This document shows positions 53,477 through 62,718 of a DNA stretch of 64,000 nt, piece after piece. This DNA comes from Variovorax sp. 679 (GTDB taxonomy: Bacteria > Pseudomonadota > Gammaproteobacteria > Burkholderiales > Burkholderiaceae_C): contig NZ_RXFS01000007.1 of the NCBI RefSeq assembly GCF_003952185.1, positions 248,001-312,000 of the forward strand, written 5' to 3'. The notes beneath the pieces are model-generated. The model was not told the origin of the DNA and did not search any database. It worked only from the letters and a program-made list of their open reading frames with translations. Position 1 is the first letter of the stretch. Every line of letters begins with the position of its first letter. The position numbers and the translations under genes were made by a program.

Positions 53477-53721
53477 TCCGCCGTCTCCACGCGCATGCCT
53501 TCGGTGCAGACGGTCTGGCATGCGAGCCTGCGCCGGCCGTCGATCAGCACGCGGCACTCCTGGCACACGCCCATGCCGCAGAAGGGCGCGCGCGGCTGGC
53601 CCGTGACCGAGGTTCGGGCCACGCCCATGCCGCCGGCCACGCGCAGCGCGGCGGCAACCGAGCTGCCCGCCTTCACGCGGACCAGATGGCCATCGATGTT
53701 CAGCAGCGTGTGGCCGTTCAT
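53473..53721 (-). CDS. D-hydroxyproline dehydrogenase, small [2Fe-2S] subunit
   Basis: Ferredoxin-like protein of 82 residues with the motif C-GMGV-C-QE-C near 48-56 and a further Cys (CQTVC) near 68, matching small [2Fe-2S] subunits (HcnA/OoxA-like). It bridges two flavoprotein subunits. Both ends overlap neighbours by 4 bp (ATGA junctions), a sign of coupled translation in fixed stoichiometry. Confidence 0.87.
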   Translation of the reverse strand: MNGHTLLNIDGHLVRVKAGSSVAAALRVAGGMGVARTSVTGQPRAPFCGMGVCQECRVLIDGRRRLACQTVCTEGMRVETAE

Positions 53722-54821
53722 GTCAGCTCCCGCAGTCCGCGAGGCGCGTAGGGTGCCGCATCGAAATCGGGCGTCGCGCCGGTCATCAGCGCGGCGAGCA
53801 GGTGCGCGCTGCCCGGCGCTGTGGTCACGCCAAGGCCCTCGTGGCCGACGGCGAGCCAGAGCTTCTCGCGCCACGGGTGCTTGCCCAGCAGCGGCAGCCC
53901 GTCGGGCGAGGCCGCGCGCATGCCGGTCCACGAGCGCAGCGCGTTGAGGTTCGCGAGCCCCGGCAGGTAGTCCAGCGTGCGCTGGAGCATGCGCGCCAGC
54001 ATCGGCGCCTCGACCGCCGGGTCGGTGGTGTCGAACTGGCGCGACGAGCCGACCAGCAGCTGCCCCGTGGGACGCGGCTGCACGTTGAAGGCGACCGAGT
54101 CGCCGTCGCTGTGGTGCGCGCTGGTCACGTAGCCGAGCTCGACGAGCTGGTGATGCACCGTGCCCGGATAACGGTCGGTGATGAGCAGGTGGCCCTTCTT
54201 CGGGCGTATCGGCAGCTCGGGACACAGCGCCGTCGCCTGGATGCCGTTGGCGAGGACGATCTGCGGCGCAGTGCGGCGAGTGCCGTCCGCGAGGCGCAGC
54301 GTGCCGTCGTCCTCGATGGCATCCACTTTCGCGTGCTCGACACGGATCGAATCCGCAGCCTGCGCGAGCAGCCAGCGCGCGGCGTTCGGCGCATAGAGGA
54401 TGCCGTCGCCAGGCACTTCGAGCGCACCCGCGAGGCCCTTGCGCAAGGCGGGCTCCGCGCGCGCCAGTTCGCGCGCATCGAGCAGGCGGCTTTCGATGCC
54501 GTGCTCGCGAAGCCGCTGCTGCTTGCGCCCGGCCTCGGCCATCTCCTCGTCGTTCGCGGCGATCCACAGCGTGCCGCAGGCGCTGTATGCGCAGTCTTCG
54601 CTCATGCACGGCGCGAGTTCGCGCCACTGCGCGATCGAACGGCGGCTCAACTCCAGCTCGGCGGCGTTGTCGTCCATCACCACGAGGTGGCCCATGCCCG
54701 CGCCGGTCGCACCACCGATGCCCGCATCGAGCACCAGCACCTTCGCGCCCGCCCGCGCCAGCGCATGCGCGCACGCGGCGCCGACGATGCCGGCGCCGAT
54801 GACGATGACGTCCGCGTCCAT
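53718..54821 (-). CDS. D-hydroxyproline dehydrogenase, DadA-like FAD oxidoreductase subunit
   Basis: FAD-dependent amine oxidase (DAO family) of 367 residues, starting with the dinucleotide motif VIVIGAGIVGAACAHALARAG at residue 5-25 (key G-x-G-x2-G). The segment SWTGMRAASPDGLPLLG near 305 and VGHEGLGVTTAPGSAHLLA near 329 are FAD-binding family motifs. It would oxidise cis-4-hydroxy-D-proline to pyrroline-4-hydroxy-2-carboxylate. Starts 11 bp after the epimerase stop. Confidence 0.87.
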   Translation of the reverse strand: MDADVIVIGAGIVGAACAHALARAGAKVLVLDAGIGGATGAGMGHLVVMDDNAAELELSRRSIAQWRELAPCMSEDCAYSACGTLWIAANDEEMAEAGRKQQRLREHGIESRLLDARELARAEPALRKGLAGALEVPGDGILYAPNAARWLLAQAADSIRVEHAKVDAIEDDGTLRLADGTRRTAPQIVLANGIQATALCPELPIRPKKGHLLITDRYPGTVHHQLVELGYVTSAHHSDGDSVAFNVQPRPTGQLLVGSSRQFDTTDPAVEAPMLARMLQRTLDYLPGLANLNALRSWTGMRAASPDGLPLLGKHPWREKLWLAVGHEGLGVTTAPGSAHLLAALMTGATPDFDAAPYAPRGLRELT

Positions 54822-54832
54822 TCCGCCCGATG

Positions 54833-55771
54833 TCAGAGCCGGATGCCCCAGCCGAAGGGATCGGCGTCGTCGATCAGCAGCGTGGCCTCGGCGCTGATGT
54901 GCGCGCGGCCGCGCAGCGTGGGAATGACGCGGCCTTCGCCGTCCAGCGCGTAGCTCGCCTCGAAGACGCTGCCGATCACGCTGGCCTGCTTCCACACCTC
55001 GCCCGGCGCGAGCTTGCCGTCGGCCGCGAGGCAGGCGATCTTGGCGCTGGTGCCGGTGCCGCAGGGCGAGCGGTCGTAGGCGTTGCCGGGGCACAGCACG
55101 AAGTTGCGGCTGTCGGCGCCTTCACTGTCGTCGGCGAAGAGTTCGATGTGGTCGATCTCGGCGCCGTCCGCGCCGGTGATGCCTTGCGCCGCGAGCGCCT
55201 TGCGCAATGCGGCCGTGTAGTCGGTCAGCGCCGCGAGGTTGTCGCTCGCCACGCGCTGGCCGTGTTCGCTCACGAGGAAGAACCAGTTGCCGCCCCAGGC
55301 CACGTCACCGCGCACGGTGCCATGGCCCGGCAGCTCGACCGCCGCCTGCCGCAAGTGCCGGTAGGCCGGCACGTTGCGCACGCTCACCGAGCCGTCTTCA
55401 TGCAGCGTGGTGGTCACGGTGCCAACGGGCGTCTCGATGCGGTGCTCGCCGATGCCGACGCGGCCCATGTGCGCAAGACTCGCGACCAGCCCGATGGTGC
55501 CGTGGCCGCACATGCCGAGGTAGCCGGCGTTGTTGAAGAAGACGACGCCCGCGGCCGCATCGGCGGAGACGGGCTCGCACAGCAGCGCACCCACCACCAC
55601 GTCGCTGCCGCGCGGCTCCAGCACGGCTGCGGCGCGCCACTTGTCGTGCCGCTCGGCCAGCAGCGCGCGGCGCTCGGCCATGCTGCCCTTGCCCAGGTCG
55701 GGGAAGCCCCCGATCACCAGGCGCGTGGGCTCGCCGCCCGTGTGTGAGTCGATGACCTGGATGCGCTGCAT
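54833..55771 (-). CDS. 4-hydroxyproline 2-epimerase (proline racemase family)
   Basis: Converts trans-4-hydroxy-L-proline to cis-4-hydroxy-D-proline without a cofactor, using two cysteines as acid and base. Both are present: Cys88 in GMCGHGT and Cys237 in [10 protein letters not shown], which separates it from the Cys/Thr dehydratase type in the same family. Length 312 is usual. It lies with D-hydroxyproline dehydrogenase genes, which fixes the pathway. Confidence 0.92.
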   Translation of the reverse strand: MQRIQVIDSHTGGEPTRLVIGGFPDLGKGSMAERRALLAERHDKWRAAAVLEPRGSDVVVGALLCEPVSADAAAGVVFFNNAGYLGMCGHGTIGLVASLAHMGRVGIGEHRIETPVGTVTTTLHEDGSVSVRNVPAYRHLRQAAVELPGHGTVRGDVAWGGNWFFLVSEHGQRVASDNLAALTDYTAALRKALAAQGITGADGAEIDHIELFADDSEGADSRNFVLCPGNAYDRSPCGTGTSAKIACLAADGKLAPGEVWKQASVIGSVFEASYALDGEGRVIPTLRGRAHISAEATLLIDDADPFGWGIRL

Positions 55772-55789
55772 GTTCTTCTTCGCTTCGGA

Positions 55790-56923
55790 TCAGTAGCTTG
55801 CGATGGGCACGGGAGCCGCGTTCTTGAAGGTGAACACCGTGATCGGCGCCTGCTTCATGTTGCCCTTGTCGTCGTAGGCGTAGGTCGCGGCCACGCCCTT
55901 GTAGGTGCCCTTGTAGAGTTCGGCGCCGACCTTGTCGGGATCGATGGAGTTCGCCTTCTTCATCGACTCGCCGATGAAGAGCACCTGGTCGTAGTACGAA
56001 GCGGCGTAGGCGTCGGCATCGATGTTGAAGCGCTTCTTGAACTTCTCCTTGAACGCCGGGCCGCTCTGCGCCTTCTCGAGGATGGAGCCGCCCTGCGCGC
56101 AGAACACCAGGTCGTTGACCGCGTCGCCGCCGAGCTTGCCGGTGGCGGGGCTGCAGACGGTGTCGCCGCCCAGCAGCTTGCCGGGCACGGCCAGCTGCTT
56201 CATCTGGCGCGCCATGGGCGCGGCCTGCGGCGCGTAGCCGCCGAAGAAGATCGCCTCGGGCGCCTTGGCCTTCATGTTGGTCAGGATGGCGGTGAAGTCC
56301 ACGGCCTTGTCGGTGGTGAACTCCTGGCCGACCACGGTCAGGCCCTGCTTCTTCGCTTCCTTGGTGAACTCCTCGGCGAGGCCCTGGCCGAAGGCGGTGC
56401 GGTCGTCGATGACGCCGACCTTCTTCACCTTCATCTCCTTGGCCGCATACACGGCCATGGCGCCGCCGATCTGGTTGTCGCTAGCGATGATGCGGTAGAG
56501 GTTCTTGTAGCCGCCCTGCGTGACCTTCGGGTTGGTGCCGACGGTCGAGACCATGGTGCCGCCGTCGCTGTAGATGCGCGAGGCCGGAATGGCCACGCCC
56601 GAGCAGTACGGGCCCATGACGAACTTGACGCCGTCGTCCACGAACTTCTGCGCCACGCTCACGCCGGTCTTGGCGTCGCACTGGTCGTCTTCCGAGACCA
56701 TCTCAAACTTCAGCGTCTTGCCGCCGACCACGAGCTTCTTCGCGTTGAGCTCCTCGATGGCGAGGCGCACGCCGTTTTCATTGTCCTTGCCCGCGAAGGC
56801 ATTGGGGCCCGAGAGCGGGCCGCTGTGGCCGATCTTGACCACCTGCTCCTGCGCATGCGCCTGGCCGGCGAGGGCCACGGCGGCGAGACCGAGAAACGAA
56901 ACCATGCTTGCTTTTGTCTTCAT
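55790..56923 (-). CDS. Periplasmic branched-chain amino acid-type binding protein
   Basis: LivJ-type substrate-binding protein of 377 residues. Signal peptide to AHAQ (about 25), then VVKIGHSGPLSGPNAFAGKDNENG near 29 and a type I fold with SEDDQCDAKTGVSVAQKFVDD near 77. AGGAAG precedes the ATG. It probably captures hydroxyproline, judged from its operon, but no permease or ATPase genes are present here, so it must work with components encoded elsewhere. Confidence 0.9.
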   Translation of the reverse strand: MKTKASMVSFLGLAAVALAGQAHAQEQVVKIGHSGPLSGPNAFAGKDNENGVRLAIEELNAKKLVVGGKTLKFEMVSEDDQCDAKTGVSVAQKFVDDGVKFVMGPYCSGVAIPASRIYSDGGTMVSTVGTNPKVTQGGYKNLYRIIASDNQIGGAMAVYAAKEMKVKKVGVIDDRTAFGQGLAEEFTKEAKKQGLTVVGQEFTTDKAVDFTAILTNMKAKAPEAIFFGGYAPQAAPMARQMKQLAVPGKLLGGDTVCSPATGKLGGDAVNDLVFCAQGGSILEKAQSGPAFKEKFKKRFNIDADAYAASYYDQVLFIGESMKKANSIDPDKVGAELYKGTYKGVAATYAYDDKGNMKQAPITVFTFKNAAPVPIASY

Positions 56924-57007
56924 GCTTCTTCCTAACGGGTTGGGGACGATGAAAAACACGCTGCCGGCGGCCGACGGGTAAGTCGGCGCCAGCGCGCCGT
57001 CGGTTTA

Positions 57008-57922
57008 TTACATGACCGACTGATATTGAACAGGGCGTGTAGCGAGCGCCTTCTTCACGATGCCTTCGATGAATTCGCGCTCGGCGCCGATGAGCGGCAG
57101 GCGCGGGCGGCGCATGTGCTCGGTGCCCACGCCCACCAGCGCGTCGATGAGCTTGAGGTTCTGCACGAGCTTGGTCGACACGTCGAGGTGGAGCATCGGC
57201 GTCATCCACTGGTAGAGCTTGAGCGCCTCGGCGAACCTGCCGGCCTTCATCAGGTCGTAGAGCGCCACGGTCTCGCGCGGGAAGGCGCAGCCCACGCCGG
57301 CCAGCAGGCCGTCGCAGCCCAGCGCCAGGCCTTCGTAGGCGAGGTCGTCGACGCCGAGGAACAGCTGGTAGCGGTCGCCCACGGTGTTGCGCAGGTCTGT
57401 GATGCGGCGGATGTCGTCGGTGCTTTCCTTGATGGCGGCGATCCATTCGCAGTCGGCGAGCTCGACCATGTGCTGCGGCTTCAAGTCGACGCGGTAGGCG
57501 ACCGGGTTGTTGTAGACCATGATGGGTTTCTGCGCCGCGTTGGCGATGGTGCGCACGTTGAGCATGGCTTCGCGCGCGTCGGCCACGTAGATCACCGAGG
57601 GCATCACCATGAAGCCGGCCACGCCGAGCTTGTTGGCGCCATCGACGTAGCGCAGTGCCTCGCGCGTGCTGGTCTCGGACACATTGGCCAGCACCGGGAT
57701 GCGGCCGTCGGCCGCTTCCAGCGCGATCTTCGCGACCTGCAGCTTCTCCTCCAGCGTCAGCGTGCTGGCTTCGCCCAGCGAACCGCAGGTGACGAGGCCG
57801 TGGATGCCGTTGCGGATCTGGAAGTCGATGTGCCGGGCCGTGCCCTCTGCATCGATGCTCTCGTCGGCGTGGAACTTGGTGGTGACGGCGGGGAAGATGC
57901 CTTGCCAGCGGGGATTGCTCAC
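57008..57922 (-). CDS. DapA-family protein, probable pyrroline-4-hydroxy-2-carboxylate deaminase
   Basis: Schiff-base aldolase-fold enzyme of 304 residues with Lys165 (AAIKEST) and Tyr137 (VYNNP). Members in hydroxyproline operons deaminate and open pyrroline-4-hydroxy-2-carboxylate to 2-ketoglutarate semialdehyde; by fold alone it could be another aldolase. The GTG start at 57922 is preceded by GGAG. First gene of the operon. Confidence 0.85.
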   Translation of the reverse strand: MSNPRWQGIFPAVTTKFHADESIDAEGTARHIDFQIRNGIHGLVTCGSLGEASTLTLEEKLQVAKIALEAADGRIPVLANVSETSTREALRYVDGANKLGVAGFMVMPSVIYVADAREAMLNVRTIANAAQKPIMVYNNPVAYRVDLKPQHMVELADCEWIAAIKESTDDIRRITDLRNTVGDRYQLFLGVDDLAYEGLALGCDGLLAGVGCAFPRETVALYDLMKAGRFAEALKLYQWMTPMLHLDVSTKLVQNLKLIDALVGVGTEHMRRPRLPLIGAEREFIEGIVKKALATRPVQYQSVM

Positions 57923-57976
57923 TTGATCGCTCCTTTGGATATGCGGTGTGGAAGCGCCGCACTTTAAATATATTAA

Positions 57977-57997
57977 GGATATATCGTCAAGATATCC
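57977..57997. promoter_or_regulatory. Operator/promoter region of the hydroxyproline operon
   Basis: GGATAT-N9-ATATCC inverted repeat in an AT-rich island, 55 bp upstream of the first gene. AT-rich TTTAAATATATTAAGG adjoins it (57963-57978) and probably contains the -10. Placement suits the GntR regulator encoded at the other end of the operon. Confidence 0.5.
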
Positions 57998-58050
57998 GTG
58001 GGGCAAGCGCTCTTCCGGGCCGGGTTCTTCTGTGATACCGACGGCGGAAA

Positions 58051-58082
58051 GCACCCGTCCGGCCCGAGGGCCTGACGGGTGC
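58051..58082. terminator. Strong hairpin between hydroxyproline operon and glycine-zipper gene
   Basis: GCACCCGTC (58051-58059) pairs with GACGGGTGC (58074-58082), with a further GGCCC/GGGCC stem inside. Little T follows, so termination efficiency is uncertain. It would end the glycine-zipper gene transcript. Confidence 0.6.
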
Positions 58083-58093
58083 CGCGTCCTTTC

Positions 58094-58807
58094 TTACTTG
58101 TGCCCGTCCGCGGGCGTCAGCACGCCGCGCCGCAGCGTCACGGGCTTGCCGATGGGCGGCGCGGTCTTCGTCTCGACGGTGCGCAGCGTGCCGTTGTCCA
58201 TGCGCACGCCAACCTCGTAGACCGTGACCGTGCGCACGTGCTTCTCGATGGCATTGCCGGCAAAGCCGCCACCGACCGCGCCCAGCACCGTGGTCGCGAC
58301 GCGCCCGTTGCCATGGCCGAACTGGTTGCCGACGAGGCCGCCCACCACGCCGCCCGCGACCGCGCCCACGCCGGTGGTTTTCTGCGCGCGCTGCACGGGG
58401 CGGACCGATTCGACGCGACCACAGACCGCGCAAGGCGGCGGAGCGGGTTGCGCGGCGGCGACAGGTGCCGGCGCGGGCATCGCCTGAGCCGGCGTCTGAG
58501 GCATCGCGGGCTGGATGGGGGACGGGGCCGGCGCAACGTTCGGCGCACTGGCAGGCGCAGGTGCCGGCGCGACAGGCGGCGCCGGCATCGCCTCGGGCTT
58601 GAAATCGTCCGGGGCCTGGGGCGACGCGGCGGCGGCGACAGGCGGCGGCGCACTCGCAGCCGCATCCGGCCCCTGCTGCCGGTGCAGCAGCACCCCGCCC
58701 AGCGCCACCACGGCCACTGATAGAGCGCCGATCACTGCCCACAGCGCCTTGGGCGATCTGCTCACCGGCTGGCCCGGAGGCGGGTTGAATGGCGACGTCG
58801 GGTCCAT
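58094..58807 (-). CDS. Glycine-zipper 2TM-domain membrane-anchored protein
   Basis: A 237-residue protein with one N-terminal membrane helix (about 22-42), a Pro/Ala-rich linker (about 45-122), a CAVCGRVESV segment near 126 and a glycine-zipper 2TM domain (about 145-190: GAVAGGVVGGLVGNQFGHG, TTVLGAVGGGFAGNAIEKH) followed by a small strand domain. This is the SlyB/17-kDa antigen-like C-terminus, here placed on a long flexible stalk. Likely envelope-spanning, function unknown. Confidence 0.82.
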   Translation of the reverse strand: MDPTSPFNPPPGQPVSRSPKALWAVIGALSVAVVALGGVLLHRQQGPDAAASAPPPVAAAASPQAPDDFKPEAMPAPPVAPAPAPASAPNVAPAPSPIQPAMPQTPAQAMPAPAPVAAAQPAPPPCAVCGRVESVRPVQRAQKTTGVGAVAGGVVGGLVGNQFGHGNGRVATTVLGAVGGGFAGNAIEKHVRTVTVYEVGVRMDNGTLRTVETKTAPPIGKPVTLRRGVLTPADGHK

Positions 58808-58929
58808 GAAAAAGCTCCTTTCGCGGTCCGCGGCGGAATGCCCCGGAACCCACGAGGAAGCATGAACGCGGCCGGCGCGTTGTCAATTGACCGGCGTCCT
58901 ACACGGGGCGCGGCAAGCCCCGGACCCTC

Positions 58930-59931
58930 TCAATCGATCTTCGCCCCCGAAGCCTTCACCACGGCGCCCATGGCATCCCAATCCGAACGCAGCAGCTTCT
59001 GGAATTCGTCGGCACTCTGGCTGCGCGGCTCCACGCCCAGGCGCTTGAAGCGCTCCTGGATCGCCGGATCGGCCAGCACCTTGTTGGCCGCGACATTGAT
59101 GCGCTCCACCTCCGCCCTGGGCGTGCCGGCCGGCGCGAGCAGGCCGATCCACGAATCGAAGGCGTAGCCCGGCAGGCCGCTCTCGGCCACGGTCGGCAGC
59201 TTCGGCAGGAAGGGGCTGCGCGACTGGCCCGTGGAGGCCAGCAGCTTCACGCGCGCGTCGTCCTGGAAGCCGATCACGCCGATGCTCGACGAGATCACCG
59301 CCTGCACGCGGCCCGCGAGCACCTCGTTGACGGCCTCGCCGGTCGACTTGGTGGGGATGTGCGTCATCTGCAGCCCCGCCTTCGCGAGGAACGACGCCAT
59401 CGCCAGGTGCGTGGCGCTGCCGTTGCCGGCCGAGGCGTAGTTGTACTTGCCGGGGTTGGCCTTGACCTCCTTGATGAAGTCGGCCGTGTTCGACACGCCC
59501 ATGCCGCTCGCCACCGCCAGCACATAGCCCGCGTTGCCCACATTCGCCACGCCGACGAAATCCTTCAGCGGGTCGTAGCTCAGCTTGTTGTAGAGAAAGC
59601 CCGCGATGTTGTGGCTCGCGGCCGCGAGGATCAGCGTGTTGCCGTCGGCCGGCGCGCGCGCCACCAGGGCCGCGCCCACGGTGCCGCCCGCGCCCGCGCG
59701 GTTCTCGACGATGGCGCTGGCGTTCAGCGCCGCGCCCAGCTCGTTGTTGAAGGCGCGCGCCACCGTGTCCTGCACCGCCCCGGTGGCGAAGGGCACGACG
59801 ATGTGGAGCACGCGCTGCTGCGCATGCACGGGCGCGAACGCGCAGAGCGCCGCAGCGGCGGCAAGCGCGCCGAGGGAACGTCGGGTGAACAGGGTCGAAG
59901 GCATCGTGGTGGCCGCTTTCTTCTTCATCAT
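58930..59931 (-). CDS. Bug-type (TctC) periplasmic solute receptor
   Basis: Tripartite tricarboxylate receptor of about 333 residues. Signal peptide to VHAQ, then LHIVVPFATGAVQDTVARAF, VENRAGAGGTVGAALVARAPADG and YNYASAGNGSATHLAMASF, all family motifs (key residues P, G, R, G). No membrane partners adjacent. Start is uncertain: ATG at 59931 or 59904, neither with a Shine-Dalgarno sequence. The gene follows an M20 hydrolase by 23 bp, suggesting the ligand is related to the hydrolase product. Confidence 0.9.
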   Translation of the reverse strand: MMKKKAATTMPSTLFTRRSLGALAAAAALCAFAPVHAQQRVLHIVVPFATGAVQDTVARAFNNELGAALNASAIVENRAGAGGTVGAALVARAPADGNTLILAAASHNIAGFLYNKLSYDPLKDFVGVANVGNAGYVLAVASGMGVSNTADFIKEVKANPGKYNYASAGNGSATHLAMASFLAKAGLQMTHIPTKSTGEAVNEVLAGRVQAVISSSIGVIGFQDDARVKLLASTGQSRSPFLPKLPTVAESGLPGYAFDSWIGLLAPAGTPRAEVERINVAANKVLADPAIQERFKRLGVEPRSQSADEFQKLLRSDWDAMGAVVKASGAKID

Positions 59932-59954
59932 CAACAACAAAAGGAGGGAAGGCT

Positions 59955-61160
59955 TCAGGCGCCCGACGGCAGCCAGCGCTGCACCAGCTTCACGAAGTAG
60001 CTGGCACCGATCGGGATGATCTCGTCGTTGAAGTCGAACGAGGTGTTGTGGATGATGCAAGGGCCGGGCCCGTGGCCGTCGAGCCGGTGGTCGCCGTCGC
60101 CGTTGCCCAGGAAGGCGTAGCAGCCGGGCCGCGCGAGCAGCATGTGCGCGAAGTCCTCGGCGCCCATCACGGCGGGGAAGTCGTCGGTGACCATGTCGTC
60201 GCCCACCACCTCGCGCATCACGCCGGCAGCGAAGCGCGCCTCGGCCGGGTGGTTCACCGTCGGCGGCGAAGAGCGCCTGAAGAACACGTCGGCCGTGCAG
60301 CCGTGCGCCGCCGCCACGCCGGCCGCTACCTCGCGCAGGCGGGCTTCGAGCTTGTCGATGGCGTCGATGGAGAAGGTGCGGATGGTGCCGCCCACCGTGG
60401 CCACGTCGGGAATCACGTTGGGCGCGTCGGAGCCCTGCAGTTGGGTGACGGCAAGCAGTGCGCGCTCGGTGCTCGGAATGGTGCGCGCCACGATGGTCTG
60501 CAGCTGCTGCGCGAGCGTGACCACCGCCGCCACCGGGTCGATGCCCGTGTGCGGCATCGAGGCGTGCGTGCCGCGCCCGCGCACGGTGATCATGTAGGTG
60601 TTGCTCGAGGCCATCAGCGCGCCCTCGTTGAGCGCGAAGCGGCCGACGTCGCCCACCGGGAAGTTGTGCAGCCCGAAGACCGCGTCGCACGGGAAGCGCT
60701 CGAACAGGCCCTCGTCGATCATCTTCTTCGCACCGGCCTTGCCCATCTCCTCGGCGGGCTGGAAGATGAAATGCACGGTGCCGTCGAAGTCGTCGGGCCC
60801 CTGCTGCGACAGGTGCCAGGCGGCGGCCAGCAGCATGGTCGTGTGGCCGTCGTGGCCGCAGGCGTGCATGCGGCCGGGGTTCGTCGACTTGTGGGCGAAC
60901 TCGTTGGCCTCGTGCAGCGGCAGCGCGTCCATGTCGGCGCGCAGGCCGATGGTGCGGCTGCCCGTGCCCTTGCGCAGCACGCCGACGAGCCCCGTCCCCG
61001 CGATGCCGCGGTGCACCTCGATGCCCCATTCCGTGAGCAGCTTCGCCACCTTCTCGGAGGTGCGGTGCTCCTCGAAACCGAGCTCGGGGTGTGCGTGGAT
61101 GTCGCGTCGGATCTCGACGAAACGGGCGGCGTTGGCGACGAAGGAATCGGCGATGTTCAT
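59955..61160 (-). CDS. M20-family metal-dependent amidohydrolase (hippurate hydrolase-like)
   Basis: Aminoacylase-type peptidase of 401 residues. Metal and active-site motifs: RRDIHAHPELGFEE near 18, ADMDALP near 75, HACGHDGHTTMLL near 98, FQPAEEMGKAG near 132 and a late AEDFAHML near 350. It would cleave an N-acyl amino acid or hippurate-like amide. Upstream of the Bug receptor on the same strand. Confidence 0.92.
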   Translation of the reverse strand: MNIADSFVANAARFVEIRRDIHAHPELGFEEHRTSEKVAKLLTEWGIEVHRGIAGTGLVGVLRKGTGSRTIGLRADMDALPLHEANEFAHKSTNPGRMHACGHDGHTTMLLAAAWHLSQQGPDDFDGTVHFIFQPAEEMGKAGAKKMIDEGLFERFPCDAVFGLHNFPVGDVGRFALNEGALMASSNTYMITVRGRGTHASMPHTGIDPVAAVVTLAQQLQTIVARTIPSTERALLAVTQLQGSDAPNVIPDVATVGGTIRTFSIDAIDKLEARLREVAAGVAAAHGCTADVFFRRSSPPTVNHPAEARFAAGVMREVVGDDMVTDDFPAVMGAEDFAHMLLARPGCYAFLGNGDGDHRLDGHGPGPCIIHNTSFDFNDEIIPIGASYFVKLVQRWLPSGA

Positions 61161-61242
61161 GGCGGGGGCTGCTGGCTGCGGAGTCGTTCGATGAAAAGAA
61201 GCGAACGATTCTGGCGCAGCCGCCCGCCGGGCGCACGCTGGA

Positions 61243-62100
61243 TTACGCGAGCCGGCCTTCCTGCCGCAGCCTCGCGCCGATGCGCCGGATCTCGGCCTCG
61301 CCCTGGTCGAGGGTTGCCTTGCTCGTGTGCACCGAGTAGTGGCCCAACACCAGGTCGTACGGATGCTTCACGGCCGAGCCCAGCACGAAGGAGGTGTCGC
61401 CATGCGCGACGAAGTCGATGGCAGCGCCCGACTCCTCGAACACCGCGAGCTCGCCCGCGCCGATGGGGCCGCCCCTGTCGTCGCCTGTTTCGAGCGCGCC
61501 TTCGTTGACCGCGACCCAGCCCCCCGTGTGACCGACGGGCGGCACGTAGCTCCAGCGCTCGCCGTCCTTCAGCTGCACGGCCAGGTAGTTCATCGGGGAG
61601 GGCGCGGCGATCGGGCTCTGCGCCGAGCCGTAGCGCCCGAGCAGCACGCGCGCCGGGCCTTCCTTCGGCACCTGCGAGGGCGCGAGGTACATGCTCTGCG
61701 CCGGTGCGTTCTCTTCCGGGGCCGGCAGCGCCACCCACAGCTGGAAGCCGCGCACGCGCTCCACGCCCGGTGCGGGCGCGCCCGTGTGCCACACGCCGTT
61801 GCCGGCGCGCATCCACTCGACGCCGCCACCTTGCAGCCGGCCCTGCTCGCCGGTCGTGTCCTCGTAGAGCGTGTCGCCCTCCATCAGCCAGGTCAGCGTG
61901 GCGATGCCCGAGTGCGGGTGCAGGCCGAAGCCTCTGTGGCCGCCAGTGACGTCGAAGCCGAAGAGGTCGAGGAACACGAAGGGCTTGAGGAATTCGCCCA
62001 GGTCGCCGGGGCTCATCAGCCGCGTGATGCCGCCGTGGCGCGAGCCACGCGTGCGGTAGACGATGGCGCGGGCGGTTGTTTCGACAGCGGTGCTCATCAT
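61243..62100 (-). CDS. Pirin family protein
   Basis: Bicupin of 285 residues. The N-terminal cupin has the metal-binding set in GFGLHPHSGIATLTWLMEG (His near 61 and 63) and a later Glu/His (GVWHTGAP near 102); the C-terminal cupin (about 160-260) is degenerate. Some pirins act as quercetinases or redox sensors. Its ATG overlaps the stop of the FMN reductase gene (ATGA), so the two are coupled. Confidence 0.9.
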   Translation of the reverse strand: MMSTAVETTARAIVYRTRGSRHGGITRLMSPGDLGEFLKPFVFLDLFGFDVTGGHRGFGLHPHSGIATLTWLMEGDTLYEDTTGEQGRLQGGGVEWMRAGNGVWHTGAPAPGVERVRGFQLWVALPAPEENAPAQSMYLAPSQVPKEGPARVLLGRYGSAQSPIAAPSPMNYLAVQLKDGERWSYVPPVGHTGGWVAVNEGALETGDDRGGPIGAGELAVFEESGAAIDFVAHGDTSFVLGSAVKHPYDLVLGHYSVHTSKATLDQGEAEIRRIGARLRQEGRLA

Positions 62101-62684
62101 GCGGCCTCCCTCGCCCCCTTCAGCGCCTTGGTCCACCAGGCGATGTCGTCGAGCATGGCACCAGCGGCCTGCGCGAGGTGCGGGAAGTCGCCGAAGCTCT
62201 TGCCCTGCTGCCAGATGCCCAGGAACTCGACCATGCCGATGTGCACGGCGTTGCGCACCGGTGCCATCTGCATCTCGACCGCCACCAGCCGCAGTTGCTC
62301 GATCGCGCGGGCCGCGCCCACGCCGCCATAGCCCACGAAGCCGATCGGCTTGCGGATGAATTCCTTGTAGGCCCAGTCGATCGCGTTCTTCAGCACCGCG
62401 CTCGGGCCGTGGTTGTATTCGGGCGTGACGACGATCAGGCCGTCGAAAGTGGCCAGCTTCGCCTGCCAGCGCTGCGCGGCTTCGTTCTTCACCGGTCCCC
62501 AGGCCGGCGCGCCCGCCTCGTTGAAGAAAGGCAGCGGATGGTCGCGCAGGTCGACCAGCTCGAAGGCGAGGTCGGTGCGCTGCACGGCGATCTCGTGGAT
62601 CCACTGCGCGGGCTTCTCGCCGAAGCGGCCTTCACGGGTGGAGCCGAGGATGATGCCGATGCGGGGTTGCTTTTGCTGGGTCAT
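62097..62684 (-). CDS. NADPH-dependent FMN reductase family protein
   Basis: Flavodoxin-like reductase of 195 residues. FMN-phosphate loop GSTREGRFGEK near 14, VTPEYNHGPSAVLKNAIDW near 85 (key residues P, E, Y, N, K, D) is the family signature. It probably reduces quinones or chromate-type acceptors. Followed by a coupled pirin gene and preceded by a DoxX gene, a common small redox group. Confidence 0.93.
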   Translation of the reverse strand: MTQQKQPRIGIILGSTREGRFGEKPAQWIHEIAVQRTDLAFELVDLRDHPLPFFNEAGAPAWGPVKNEAAQRWQAKLATFDGLIVVTPEYNHGPSAVLKNAIDWAYKEFIRKPIGFVGYGGVGAARAIEQLRLVAVEMQMAPVRNAVHIGMVEFLGIWQQGKSFGDFPHLAQAAGAMLDDIAWWTKALKGAREAA

Positions 62685-62718
62685 GGGGTACTCCGGAAAA
62701 AAGTTGGAAGAAAGGAAA

